The notes beneath the pieces were generated by a model. The model worked only from the letters and a program-made list of their open reading frames with translations, was not told where the DNA came from and did no database searches. The position numbers and the translations under genes are program-made. Positions 42,758 through 54,266 of a stretch of DNA of 64,000 nucleotides are shown here, in pieces; positions within the stretch are counted from its first letter, which is position 1; each line of letters starts with the position of its first letter. This stretch comes from Silurus meridionalis (lineage: Eukaryota > Chordata > Actinopteri > Siluriformes > Siluridae): the NCBI RefSeq assembly GCF_014805685.1, contig NC_060909.1:7050792-7114791 (forward strand), given 5' to 3'.

Positions 42758-45202
42758 ATGCCGATTGCTTGCTCAGCCCTCGGATGCTCAAACCGGTTCG
42801 TAAAAGGCTCCGAAATACGATTTTACAGGTAAAATTGCTCCCAGAGATATATATAACAAAAGTAAACAAACTCCTTATTTGTTAATATATGTAATACATT
42901 GTGTATGAGGCGCGTATAAATGTGTAGTGCAAACTGACGAACTACACCTGAAGTCCGTGCAGGTTAAATCACAAATAGCCCTTTTTTGTGTATGGAGCGC
43001 ACTACAAAGTGTTCACGCGCTATTCTGTCTTACCCTAAGAAGTGTGCCTATATAGGGAGCAGGCTGCGTCTTGGGATTCAGCCTCGTGTATGTTGTCGGA
43101 TGATAATAATAAAACAATGTATATTATGTTTAAAATTTGGTTGACAATTATAAGCTCTGTGTCAAATACTTACATTGCATTAATGAAATTGAAACTCTAA
43201 TTGAAATATAATAGTGCATTATTTATATATAACAATATAATTTCACCCAGTAAACACTTTTTTTAACATCTACACTGTAGACATACTTTTCTACCCCTCA
43301 TGTAAACCTACCATATAGGTGGCATATTAAGGGATTTATAATAAGAGAAGTTTCCTCAGGGTTGCCAGGTTTCCTTACCATATTCAAACTTGTATTTATG
43401 ATGATTCAGCTATGGGTCTGAACTAAACTCCTTCTCTACAGATTCCCCATCAGTAAGCCTCAGTTAGCAGAGCAGTGGGTTCGAAGCCTGGGTCGAAAAA
43501 ACTTCGCCCTGACCACCAACTCGTGTCTGTGCTCTGAGCACTTCCTGCCCGACTGCTTTCGAGATTACAACGGCAAACAGTTCCTGAGGGAAGATGCTGT
43601 CCCTACAATTTTCTCACACACTGCAGATGGCCCAAAGGTACTTAGTACTTGACATTGTATGTCTATGTGGACTACAGTAAAACATAGTGGCATAGAGTTG
43701 CTATGAAAGGGTCAAAAGCACATTCTTACATAGAAAGAGAGTGAATCATTTTGGGTGGCACCAAAGTCAAGGTAGGGGGAGTGAGGGGTTTATTAAAAGA
43801 GCTGTTGATCGTTCAAACTGTGCAGATGACAAATACAATTGAAGTATTTCCTAGATTTAGGAATTCAGATGAATATGCTTACCAAATATATTTTTGAATA
43901 CATATGGAAAAACAATCAGCAATCAATCAACAATCATTTTTTGGTACCAAACCACTACATTTTTAGCATCATATAAATGTCTTCAGTCTCATGATATGAC
44001 TCTCTCTTTATACATATGTGCATAGTGTAACAGTTTAGAGTGCATATAATCCTTTTAGACCCGTTTTACTTTGGTCAGTTATAGTAGGGTCAATTTTCTG
44101 ATCCAGCATTAAAGCAGTACATATTAGATCATCTAAAGTAAAGGGTCAGGCTTAAGGATTATGCTATAAGCTGTAAATACATTACTTAATAAGGCACTTA
44201 AATTCCTTCCAGATCGAATTACGGAAAACCCGTGGAGGATTAGGGACGAAAGAGGAATCTCGTTCCGGTTCAATTTCTGATGGAGGCAAACAGCAGTTCC
44301 CAAAGGAGAAAAGACAAACCCCAAGAGACTCTGGCCAAAAGGTTTCTACTACAACACCGTTCTACTAAAACTGGAGCATGTTTACATGTTTAGTCCTGTA
44401 GTTCTCTTTACACGGCTATTTGGACAGGGGAAAGATCTGTTGACATTTTTTTGAATTTAATATTTTGCAATATTTTGTAAAAGTTTGTAATCATCTAAAC
44501 CTTTAGGAGCTTTATTAAACCCAGAATAACCCAGAAAGTCCTGAAACCCTAAAGCTAGGAGAAACCACTGACATTCAAAGCTGCTGTTATAAAAGCACAT
44601 AAGCTTGTGTATATAAACTGACAATGTAATGACCTCATTGTCACCACAGGGTGCAGTAGTATATGATTTGGAACACAGCCTATTATTCAACGAATGGACA
44701 TGGTGTTTGAAATACATCACTTCAAGTTATTGTGACAAAAAAATGACACGCCATGTGTTTTTTGTTTACAGGGAAGAACTGGAAATGAGTCATACAAGAG
44801 ACGTGGTGGGGCAAAGGTCTCCTCCAGTGACAGGTATCAAAATACTTGTGGGATCTGAAGTTCTGTAAAAAAAAAAAAATTATGAGATAAAGATTTCCAA
44901 AATCATGTGATAATATGGGCATGATGAGACTTCCAAAAAGCCACTATTTTGAACTGTCCTTTCCCTAAATCAGGCAGGTCATGACAGCGAAGAGCAAAGT
45001 GTACGATAGCCGAGGTCTTCTGATCTCTTGTGGCAGAGACCTGTGCGACTGCTTGGATGTGGACTGCATGGGCTGCTTCTACCCCTGTCCTGAATGCGGC
45101 TCTCGCAAGTGTGGCGTGGAGTGCCGCTGCGACAGGAAGTGGCTGTATGAGCAGGTGGAAGTGGAGGGGGGAGAGATCATCAGGAACAAGTTCGCAAGCT
45201 AA
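42758..45202 (+). CDS. arl14ep: ARL14 effector protein (arl14ep) with N-terminal THAP zinc finger, complete
   Basis: Exons 42758-42828, 43442-43637, 44213-44341, 44772-44833 and 44974-45202 join in phase to 228 residues. Residues 1-81 are a THAP-type DNA-binding zinc finger: C2CH ligands Cys5, Cys10 ([10 protein letters not shown]), Cys54 and His57 (CSEHF), the conserved Trp36 and Pro26, and the closing AVPTIF box at 76-81. A basic, Ser/Gly-rich linker follows. Residues about 153-228 are the Cys-rich ARF7EP_C domain ([54 protein letters not shown]), very close to the human ARL14EP C-terminus. In mammals ARL14EP links ARL14 to myosin 1E in MHC-II vesicle transport and sits next to FSHB, as here. 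The mammalian N-terminus, as I recall it, is not a THAP domain, so the role may differ. Confidence 0.9.
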
Positions 45203-45506
45203 CCGTCGAGAAGAGAAAATGGAGATGTGTGTTAAGGGGTTCAATGCAGTTAAATATGCTCAGCGTACATCTAGTCAGCATAAAGTAGTGACTGGAATAT
45301 AAAAGGGCTGAAATTGCAAAAAAAACATTGTTGGCTTTTGAATCCGTAGTTTGGACATTTGGAGAGATTTCTGTGTGTAAGACAACATTCTGAAAATATG
45401 AAAGAACTGTTATATTCTGTAGATATAAATTTAACAATGTGATGCTATTTTTTTTTCCAATTTTAGTTCCAGGAAAGTGTTACATTTTGTATAATTTCTA
45501 AATAAA
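45203..45506 (+). other. arl14ep: arl14ep 3' UTR with polyadenylation signal
   Basis: AATAAA at 45501-45506 lies about 300 bp after the stop codon, followed by ordinary AT-rich sequence. Confidence 0.65.
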
Positions 45507-46702
45507 ATTTCTTTAAAATGATTCCTCAAAAGGAGGCTTCCCTTTGTTATTCTCATTTTCACTTTCTGCTTTCTTGCCCTTTAGAATCAAGAGATTTCGG
45601 TTTCAGTGTAGATCTTTTAAAACCAAACCTGATAGGAATCTGATATGGATCAATTCAATAGGAATGTTTTTCCAGCTCCCTTGATAATTTTGCCGCATCT
45701 TCATACAGAGTTCCCACGCTTCTTGAACGTACCTGAATTTCAGACATGGATTCAAGGCCTGGAAAGTGCCATAAGAAAATATTGGTCCTTGAAAGTGCTT
45801 GTAATAAATGTGATATACATGTTGTTTAGTAGAATAGTGCTTTGATCTTGTCAGTAAATGTTTAAGAGTTTGAATACAATGAAATGCTAGCCAGATAGCT
45901 AAACTTGCAGCGAAAATTATGTCCCCTTATCTAGAATATTTGTTTTGGGATTTCTAAAAAATACTTTGCTAGCAGTGTTCGAGTGTCTTCTGTTACTTAC
46001 TTCTTGATTTCGTAGTTGGCAGGGGCTGGACATTTGAGCTGTGAAGCTTGCTGGCTCTGTAAGAAGCATTCTTCTGTGCCTGTATATAATGTGAACTGAA
46101 TTTATTCTTATAATATCACTGTCTTTTATGCATTAAAATCCTGCTAAGCATTTACTTTATAACCGCCTTTTACGAGAGAAATGCATGTATCATTATATAT
46201 TTATTCATTTAAGTACCTTAAACTTTCCTGAGCAGCGTTTTGCACCTGTTCTTTGAATATTACCAGTTGGAGCCCATTGACTTAAAAATACACATTCAAA
46301 ACATCATTATTACTCTGAAATTTTTCATTTTAATGTTAAGTACTGTAAGTGGTCTTTCATGACTATATATGCGGGGGTGTAAATTTGATAGGTGCTTGAT
46401 ATAAAATAAATGGTGCTTAAAAAAATTCATTGAAAGTCCTTAAATCTGGTGTTCATTAAAGTGTGGGAAACCTGTTTATAAACTATTGCTTAGGTTGCCT
46501 AATTATTTCTCTCGTCTCACTAACGGTATTACCATTGGTCGGTTGATTGCGTCGATTATTTGAATTATGTTATTAAAACACTTGGTTTTAATAACTGCTG
46601 AACTTAATGGTTTGTTTATGGACATAGAAATCTATCTAGACTGAAAAACAGAAAGGAAATATTGATTACTTAAAACATGCTATTTGGTAGGGAGTCACAA
46701 CT

Positions 46703-46866
46703 AGGGTAGGCATTTGTTCAGTGGTTACGATGTTTGGCATTTGATTGGAAGATCATGAGTTCAAATTTTAACTCGACCAAGCTGCCACTGATGGACCCTT
46801 GAGCAAGGCCATTAACCCTCAACTGCTCTGGATAAGGGCCTCTGGCAAATGCCATAAATGTAAATG
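46703..46866 (+). mobile_element. Decayed tRNA-derived SINE, second copy
   Basis: Shares with the copy at 38612-38804 the order TTGTTCAGTGGTTACGATG, GATCATGAGTTCAAATT, AAGCTGCCACTGATGG, CTTGAGCAAGGCCATTAACC, TCTGGATAAGGGCCTC and the AAATGTAAATG tail. The A and B boxes carry several changes, so this copy is older or less constrained. Confidence 0.82.
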
Positions 46867-47409
46867 ACTACTCTTAGAAGGAGGAATTTGGTAAAAAATA
46901 AACAATACACATTTGAAAATAAACCTAAAATATATTTCTTGTGTCTGTCTTAAGATTATCTTCTATTAAACAGAATTATAAATGCATTATAAAAGAATTG
47001 TTAACTCTTTTTTAATGGCTGCCTTTAGATATCCACCAAAGTGTCTTTAAGTAACTGTTGCGTGCATTTATGGAAATCTCATCCTCGTTTTACATATATT
47101 ATCTCTCTTTTTCTGATTTTACTTCTAAACTGTTTGTCAATTAAAGGATTTTTTATTTGTGTATGTACCACTTTGTGTTTCTAATTATTGATGCTGTTCA
47201 TGCATAAACAGACACACAGTGTGAATTTCAGGTTAATTCAACATCTAGTTGATTAGCCGTGAATTAGAGCACAACAAGCTCGGATTATGGGTTCTGCTCT
47301 TTGGAGTAAATACAGAGTATGTGTAGATAGAAAAAATTTAATAATTGGTCTCTAAAGAATAATTATAAGGCTGAGGTAAGCACTCGTGCATGCATTTCAC
47401 ATCCAGGAC

Positions 47410-47416
<7 letters not shown>

Positions 47417-47444
<28 letters not shown>
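47417..47444. repeat. (GT)n microsatellite
   Basis: About 14 GT units. Confidence 0.9.
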
Positions 47445-47445
<1 letters not shown>

Positions 47446-47859
47446 CTGGAAGTCTGGAAGCAGCTGCTGTGTTACAGAAACAAACAGAAAATGCTAATGC
47501 TGCATGTGAGCTGTTTTAATGAAGCAGTCTTTACATGCTCAGGTGTTGCTGAGCAATAGCATATTGTGTCCATAATAATCAGGGTCACAAAGACAAACAC
47601 AGAAGGCCTGTATCTAATTTGTAGTATAACATTTTCATTGTGTGTCAGGGGTTTTTCCCTCCATTATACATGCAAGTTTTGTAGATTTGTGTCTGCACAA
47701 TAATGGTAAGAAAAAAAATCATTAAAGGACAATTGTTATTTATATTATTCATTATATTACTATTGTTACACAAGATTTTCTAAATAATATTAAGATGCTG
47801 AAATTGGTTCAGATCGCTACAAGGGCTACAAGCTGTTGGCTGAGGTAATAAGACTTGGT

Positions 47860-48453
47860 TCAATAGTAGGCCTGTGTGTGGCAGCTACTTGGCTGCATGC
47901 TAAATGCACCGCAGTCTGAAATCTCGGTGTTACACTGACTGCACTCACAGCTTAAAGCAACAGGGTAAGTGAAGGACGATTCTAAGCCCGGAGCACAGCC
48001 TGGCAGCTGGACAGTCTCGTACGTCCAATCCCTGAAGTTGCAGGTGTTCTGGAAATATGGTGCCATTGGGCTGCGGTACGCTCTCTCCTGAAAATGTAGT
48101 AGATTGTTTCATACGTGTCATGTTACAGAACATTTTACATTTGAGCTTTTTTTTTATTTAAATGAAGCCACTACATTATATCATCTATAAAATAAAAATA
48201 ATTTAGTTACTTATTATTTGAAGATAATTTGCAAATATTTTTGGGTGTAACTCCGCAGTGATGTGTAACGATTTCTGTGCTGTACCTCGGTTTGGCAGAG
48301 GCCAGAGCAGGCCGTGGTGTTGATGGTGATGCAGCTGCCGCACTCATCGCTCTCCACGGTGATGGAGATGTTGGTAAGCTGACAGCGAGCCTTACATTCG
48401 GACCCTGCCCACACTAGCATCGGCAACAGCAACACCATGGTGGCTCCGCGCAT
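47860..48453 (-). CDS. fshb: Follicle-stimulating hormone beta subunit (fshb), complete
   Basis: FSH-beta pairs with the common glycoprotein alpha subunit in pituitary gonadotropes and is secreted to drive gonad development. Coding exons on the minus strand are 48453-48286 and 48087-47860, joining in phase to 131 residues. Residues 1-18 or so are a hydrophobic signal peptide ([13 protein letters not shown]). The cystine-knot chain follows: [29 protein letters not shown], the seat-belt region [18 protein letters not shown] and LSCECSQC. Two N-glycosylation sequons are present, NIS and NTT. Thirteen cysteines are seen in the mature part, against the twelve usual for the family. The intron after CQTE is at the usual glycoprotein-hormone-beta position. 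arl14ep and kcna4 as neighbours match the human FSHB locus. Confidence 0.96.
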
Positions 48454-48613
48454 CCTCAGCTTCAAGTCAGACACAAAATATGTAAATGATAGCTAAATCT
48501 AAATCAATAAGCTTCTTCCTTGAATGTTAACCTGTATACATCTAGGAAGATCAAATAAAATACAAGCAAGATAAATATCAGGAAAAACTTTAATGACCTG
48601 AGAGCCTCCTTAC

Positions 48614-48880
48614 CTGTTAGAGATTTCTTCTATCTTCTGTCATTCGTCACCATTAGCCATCTTACTTATACCCTAGTGTCAGCCAAAACGCCCACCTCGG
48701 GGCTAAAGAGGCCCCAGACTTCTCCAGGTCATTTTTCCATTTTTATTTCTGATGCCATTTGAAGAGGTGGACTCTAATCCCCAAAGCTCCATGGCCTTGA
48801 CATTTAATGTTTAGTCTGACAGAGTTTTAGTCTGAATTGGATCCTGCTGAAGGGTCTGGGGCTTCAAGGTCAAACCTCCC
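48614..48880 (-). promoter_or_regulatory. fshb: fshb non-coding exon 1, TATA box and upstream promoter
   Basis: Reading minus, TATAAGTA at 48670-48663 is a TATA box about 30 bp before the inferred start near 48640. A short leader exon ends CTCTAACAG at 48614 and is followed by the donor GTAAGG. Upstream there is a Pitx-type TAATCC at 48775-48780 and an SF-1 (NR5A1) consensus TCAAGGTCA at 48864-48872 on the opposite strand, plus an AGGTCA half-site near 48725. Pitx1 and SF-1 are established regulators of gonadotropin beta genes. Binding is inferred from motifs only. Confidence 0.65.
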
Positions 48881-50005
48881 ACAAACCTTACAATGGAAAA
48901 CATTACTGAATCCACCAACATTTTCTGCAATTTGGAGAATATAGACAACAAGATAAGCAGCTCAATGTAGGATGTTCCCTGCTTGGTTGGAGCTGTCAGA
49001 TAGCATGATATCTGTTAGATAGCATGATATCTGACCACGTCTTGTATAAATGTGTTGAATAGTTTTTTATAACAGATTTTAATTAGCTCGACCTACCACA
49101 GATTTCCAGGGCGATTCCCCCACCCCAAGATTTGCTAGACCAATGAATGTGTGAATCAATATTGACCTTCGGTCAATCAAGCCTTTTAACCAGTTCCCAT
49201 GGTGAAGGTCATTAATCATTCTTTACTCCAGCTCCACAATTTAATAGCACAGGGTTCATGCAGCATTTCAAAACTCAATTTGCCTGCAACCTTCAGCCAA
49301 CACAAAAGACGCCTGGGATACAAACACAGTATACAAATAACATTATCTAGTGCATTAAAAATTGGAGTAATTTAAAAAAAAAATGAATAGTAAACACTAC
49401 GATCAATTTACTGTCAGCTCAGGAATTATCGTTACCCTTCAAGAGAATCTGGAGAGACAACTTGTATGTCTGTATATGAAAAGAAATGTCTGTATAAAAT
49501 GATGTAACAGCAACAATGCTAGGCAAACATTAACTAGTGTCTAGTATATATAAATTGACTGGGACTACATATAAGGGGGAGCACATTTAAAATCCCTATC
49601 ATTCACCCAATGGAAAAACAGATTTCCAAGATTGAATATTTGACAGGGACAGTAAGAAGGATGATGACAGGGACAAAGATGTTTGACACTTAGAATTGCA
49701 CATTGATTTTTCATTTATTTATGCATTCATTTTTAGTAACTGCTTTGTCCTTGTCAAAATCATGGTTGTTACAGAGACAATTCATGGATGTCTGGGTGCA
49801 AGGTGGGAGAAGTCACTCGAGGTGGGCCACTGGTTCATTGAAAGGCACTGATTTTATGATAAACTCTTAAATCCTATATTTATACTAACAACCTGTTTAA
49901 AAGGACATTTTTGAACTAGGATTTGGTGTCCCTGTGGCGTCAGCTATTGTTTGAAACCAGTGCGACCTTGTTTACAACTCCTTGCAATTACTTGTAAGAT
50001 GCAGC

Positions 50006-50416
50006 GGAGTGGTGCGAAATGAGCCTTAGCTGTAAAACCATTTACAAGGATGGTAAATTACGGCATTGTTGCCAATTAGGACGTCATGATTGTAACCCGT
50101 CTGCTCATGCGATTACAACATGGGTGCGTAATTTCAAAGAAACAGCTCAACACAGTGATAATGCGAGTTGTTAAATGGATGGCAGCTCGAACAGCCTCAA
50201 TATTCTATGGTGTGTGGGCTGTTCGAACACCACCTGGGACTTCTTTTTTTTTAAGGCTGAACTGGTTTCTTCAGAATTAGTAGACAGGACTCTATCTTGA
50301 CATCCTCACTGATAATAATGCCGTAATTCCCTTTGCGCAGCACTCACACTATCACCATTCTTATAGAAGGGTTTTTACGGCGAACGCTGTGCCGTAAAAA
50401 CGTTGCGCACCACTCC
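50006..50416. mobile_element. Foldback / MITE-like element with nested inverted repeats
   Basis: Three nested inverted pairs share a centre: GGAGTGGTGCG at 50006-50016 with its complement at 50406-50416; AATTACGGCATTGTTG-like sequence near 50056-50071 with its complement near 50313-50328; and TCGAACAGCC at 50187-50196 with its complement at 50217-50226. No transposase is encoded. The whole can fold as one long imperfect hairpin, typical of non-autonomous DNA elements. The family was not identified. Confidence 0.55.
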
Positions 50417-52638
50417 ACTCCTCCATTATAACTCATGGCAATGGGTTCTAAACGAGGTTCCAAACAATTGCAGACATCCCATGGTTGCCAACTCCTAGAT
50501 TTTAATTTCCATTTCCATACTGTATTTATCCATCTACATTAATACTTTTATTCTGGCATGGTTCACGTTACCCAGTTTGATCCCATTGTGAAACAAGTAT
50601 AAACCTGTGTAGGCAGTATGAGGCCCAGTCCGTTTCATTTACACCTTCAAGCGCACTGAAGAGCAAAGTAGAGTCTGTGGCTTTTTTTTTAAAGGAGAAA
50701 AAAACAGAAAACCCACAGGAAACCAACATGGAAAGAACATGTGAAACAGTACCTGAGCTCAGGATTAAAATAAAGAACCTGGAGATGTGTGGTTACAATC
50801 CTGCCTCCTGAAAATTGTTGACTGAATACAAGTTAAACCGCTGTTAAAATGTGTTAGTGGTTCACTGATGCCTTGGGTTATTTCGTAAATACAAAAGTTT
50901 GGAAGAATATGTGTACATATTTTTTTTTATTAACTGACAGAGTTCATTTATACTGATTAAAAGATTTGATGACCAAAATTTGATGCCCTGCACAAATTAC
51001 ATTGCATGACTTCTAAAAGTCATGCAAGACATTGGCAGTGGAGAAATCAATCTTTGTTACTTGCCTCTACAATGCAAGGCCATGACCTGTGCCAGTGACG
51101 TCTGTCCTTCAACTGAATGTTCCAATTAGCTCATGTCAATTTGGTAGGAGATGAAACTATGATTGAGGAGTATTGTTTTAACTGGCAGATTTTTCTGACT
51201 GATGAGAAAAATACTGGACAGCAATACAGTATCAGATATTTAATGTAAACTAACGAATTAGAACGAATATTGTGATATAATAAGTTATATATGAGCTAGA
51301 ATAATTGGTTATGACTGAACACTATTTCAGCATAAGACTGAAGCATCATGATTTCCCATATTACTGTTTTCAAAAATATTGTACCTGAGCTGAGTAGCAT
51401 TTTTTATTTTATCCATGACTGTTAATACACCCAAAAGGCAAAAGGTAAATATTTCAAAAGTGGACAAACACTCGTTGTTAGAGTTTGAGAACCACGCAGT
51501 GAACTCCCTAAACCTCTGTCTGAATAGTAATGTGACCATCTGTCACTTGCCAATGACTCCTTCATTAAGCTGTAATTTTAGCTAGTGAAATACTGCCCTC
51601 TGTGTACAAGCACACTGCTTACAGCCCACTGCAGGCATACTAGGGCCAAACATCTTAGATGAAAACCCTCTAACCCAGACCAAAAAACAAGGTTCTGACT
51701 TTCTATAATGATACTTTGGAAGGAGTAATATTCTAGACTTGTAAAGTCTCTAGGTCTCAATGCACACTGGCGGCAAAGCACAAAGTGCCAAAAGCAAAGC
51801 AGTATTTTATACGAGATGAATGGTTGTTAAAATGACTGAATCCCCCCTGAGCCGTAAAAGGGGCATAAAATGCTCACAAAATTACACCTTGATTTGTAGC
51901 TAAAATGGTGTAGGGGTGTTGGTGTTTGTTTCATCAGCTTCATACAGAGGGTATGGTGTGCAAGCTCTTAAAAGTTCATAAAAAAGCAATACAATACAAT
52001 TTAAATGAAATTTGAACACTTGCATAAAAGTGCTATTCTTTGTTAATCAATGAAACATAACCTTAATTTTATGTTTTTAACCATAAAATGTTGTGTGCAG
52101 GTTTTTTGGGCCCTACAAAGTTTGCAAAACAGAAAAGCAGTTTTCCTGTAATGGACCGTAGTTAGAAAGGCAAATCCAGCAATATATAAATCACATGAAA
52201 TCATGCATTGTGCTATAACTGTGATTTGTGATTTGACTCCAGCTACTGTAGCTTCCTTCACAAAAAGTACTGTTCTTATATCAAATCCCAGTAGTCTCCT
52301 CAACTTCCAGTTAGAATTAGAAAGATAGGAGGTCTGAAGCTCGTTGTTGCTTCTCTCACATTTCTCCTCTCTTATTTAGATCGATTGCTTTCTGAGTGCA
52401 AATTTTCAAGACTTAAAAGTTTTCCAGTTTTCAAGTAGGACAGTGATTTTAAACTGATTTTTTTTTTAATAGCCACGTTTTCAAGTAAAAGATTTAAGAT
52501 CCAAAAAGTACAAATAATATAACACCCCAATGGTACAGAAAATATTTTTTTTGTTTGTTTGTTTTTTGTATTTAGAGTTTTCTAGTATGATTGTATATGT
52601 ACTATAATTCCAAATGCATCTGTGCATCATCTTTTCAG

Positions 52639-52682
52639 ATAATAGATACTCTGGATGAAACTGAATTCAGAGTATCTGTTAT
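52639..52682. repeat. Short inverted repeat (15-bp arms, 14-nt loop)
   Basis: The arm at 52639-52653 (ATAATAGATACTCTG) pairs with 52668-52682 with a single mismatch. It lies about 200 bp upstream of the kcna4 CpG island, where no transcript is evident. Confidence 0.6.
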
Positions 52683-52839
52683 TTTTTAAATTTCTATTAA
52701 TGAAGAAAAGACCTACATACGTTTTTTATGCATTAAGAAGCTAAAAAAAATATTGTTAAGCTGTAGCCAATGACTGATTAGCAGCATGCACAGTTAAAAA
52801 GGAAAAGCAGGAGTTTGGCACTGCAGCACGAGGGTGAGA

Positions 52840-53386
52840 GCGCAGTGAGCCTCAGTGGCCACTGGGGGATGATCGAGCTCTGTCAGCTCCGGTCGTGGCC
52901 GCGCAAGGGTCCTCGGCGATAATAGGCGCGCGCGCTCTACGGTAAAACGGGCGAGAGCGAGCGGCGGCAGACGCGCGGCGCGGCGCGTCCACTCACCCAA
53001 GATTATTTCAGATGACATTATTCAACTTTTGTTTCATATCGCTGCTGCTCGGATTTATCCGTGCGCTCCGAATGGCACGAGTGATCTGAAGGTTAGGTGC
53101 ATCTTTGCTTCTTGCGGTGCGTTTTTATTGTTTGTTGTGCCTTGGAAGATGTGATGTGCAGGTGATGCGAGATCCTGTTGCAACCCCAAAGTGGCAAGGT
53201 CCTGTTGGATGCGACCTCGACTCTTGAGGATGACATGTTCTCTCGCTGCGTGCGTCGTATGGGTTTAGGATGTCCAGAGCAGGCGGGGATTTTTGGGCAA
53301 ACCTGGGATTTACATCCTCACCTATAGCTACGGCGTATTATGTTGGAGGTGGAAGCCAAGCAAACATTCTCCGGTTTTTTCCTCAT
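52840..53386 (+). promoter_or_regulatory. kcna4: kcna4 CpG-island promoter and inferred 5' leader exon
   Basis: 52850-53000 is strongly CpG-rich (GGCGCGCGCGCTC, GCGAGCGGCGGCAG, GCGCGGCGCGGCGCG) in an otherwise AT-rich region. A strong donor CCTCAT|GTAAGTG at 53387 and a good acceptor TTTGCAG at 53680-53686 suggest a leader exon ending at 53386 and a 300-bp leader intron. Exon limits and start site are inference. Confidence 0.55.
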
Positions 53387-53729
53387 GTAAGTGGTGTGAA
53401 CGGAGGGAAAGGCGTGTGGCGAGTGCTTAGGATTAATCCCCTATGGAATTGTCTCTCTGTAATAATCACGTATTGTCTCCTGTTGCAGTGCAGGCCTGTA
53501 ACTGCTATATCCACGCACTGTTATAATACATAATATCTATAATATATGTGTAAATATTATTTCTAAAACTGTTCCAGTATTGAGCTGTCATGTTAATATT
53601 AGTGTGGATATTTTTTTCTTTTTATTCTGAGAGGTGGGAGGGGATGAGTGCAGTCTATAACATGTTTGTTTTTGTGCCCTTTGCAGCTGTCGCTGGCGTC
53701 AAAATAATTCCGTGATTCATCTGTAGCCA

Positions 53730-54041
53730 GTGGAGGGGCAGAGGACAGAACAGCACCCCACCACCTCCACCTCCACCTCCACCACCACCTCACACCCTCC
53801 TCTTTTATCCCAAACATTGCAACCACGGATCACTAACAGAACTCAAAGTGGCTTCTTTATAAAAAATAAAAAGGCACCTCAGGTGGCGGTGAAAGGCGAA
53901 GACATCATTTACTCTTGGAACAATGTTATGGAGGACTTAAAAGACCTTTCTTTTTGGACCCGGATGCAACACAATAGGCATACAGGTTCCTTCAAATTTA
54001 CGCACCTGGACTCTATGGACTCAGCTGAAGAATATCAGTGA
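53730..54041 (+). CDS. Upstream ORF in kcna4 5' leader
   Basis: A 103-codon ORF lies wholly inside the inferred kcna4 leader and ends 225 bp before the main start. It begins with a Thr/Ser-rich, low-complexity stretch (coded by repeated CCACCT units) and has no recognised domain. It may act only as a translational brake. Mouse Kv1.4 mRNA is known for a long structured leader with upstream AUGs and internal ribosome entry, so an upstream ORF here fits that pattern. Protein production is unproven. Confidence 0.3.
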   Translation: MEGQRTEQHPTTSTSTSTTTSHPPLLSQTLQPRITNRTQSGFFIKNKKAPQVAVKGEDIIYSWNNVMEDLKDLSFWTRMQHNRHTGSFKFTHLDSMDSAEEYQ

Positions 54042-54266
54042 ATGTTGCATGACCATGAAATGAAACTGTAAACACCTTGCATGTTGTGAGGTTTTTTTCC
54101 AAATTTTTTTATTTATTTATTTATTTTTTTTGCCGCCTCAGTGGACTTACATCTTCCTCAAGCCTCGTTGTGGCGTTCCAAGTGCATTTATGGACATTGC
54201 TGCACTCACTTGAGGTCTTGTCCAATAACTGTATTGAACTGTACGGTTACAAACCCACGCACCAAA

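Larger units (their letters stand above)
45510..47859. other. Intergenic between arl14ep and fshb
   Basis: No gene is recognised. It contains a decayed SINE (46703-46866) and a GT microsatellite (47417-47444). 45645-45845 is an open frame without similarity. No clear AATAAA for the convergent fshb gene was found within about 150 bp of its stop. Confidence 0.5.
48881..52839. other. Intergenic between divergent fshb and kcna4
   Basis: No gene is recognised. It holds a 17-19 bp tandem duplication at 48998-49034, a fragment of a dispersed repeat around 49720-49850, a foldback element (50006-50416), a repeat-like block near 50690-50810 and a short hairpin (52639-52682). The region separates two divergent promoters and so may carry pituitary or neural enhancers. 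Confidence 0.5.

Noticed and set aside
54141..54266. N-terminal extension of kcna4 from an in-frame upstream ATG
   Set aside because: The added 42 residues do not resemble any Kv1.4, and the conserved inactivation ball starts at ATG 54267.
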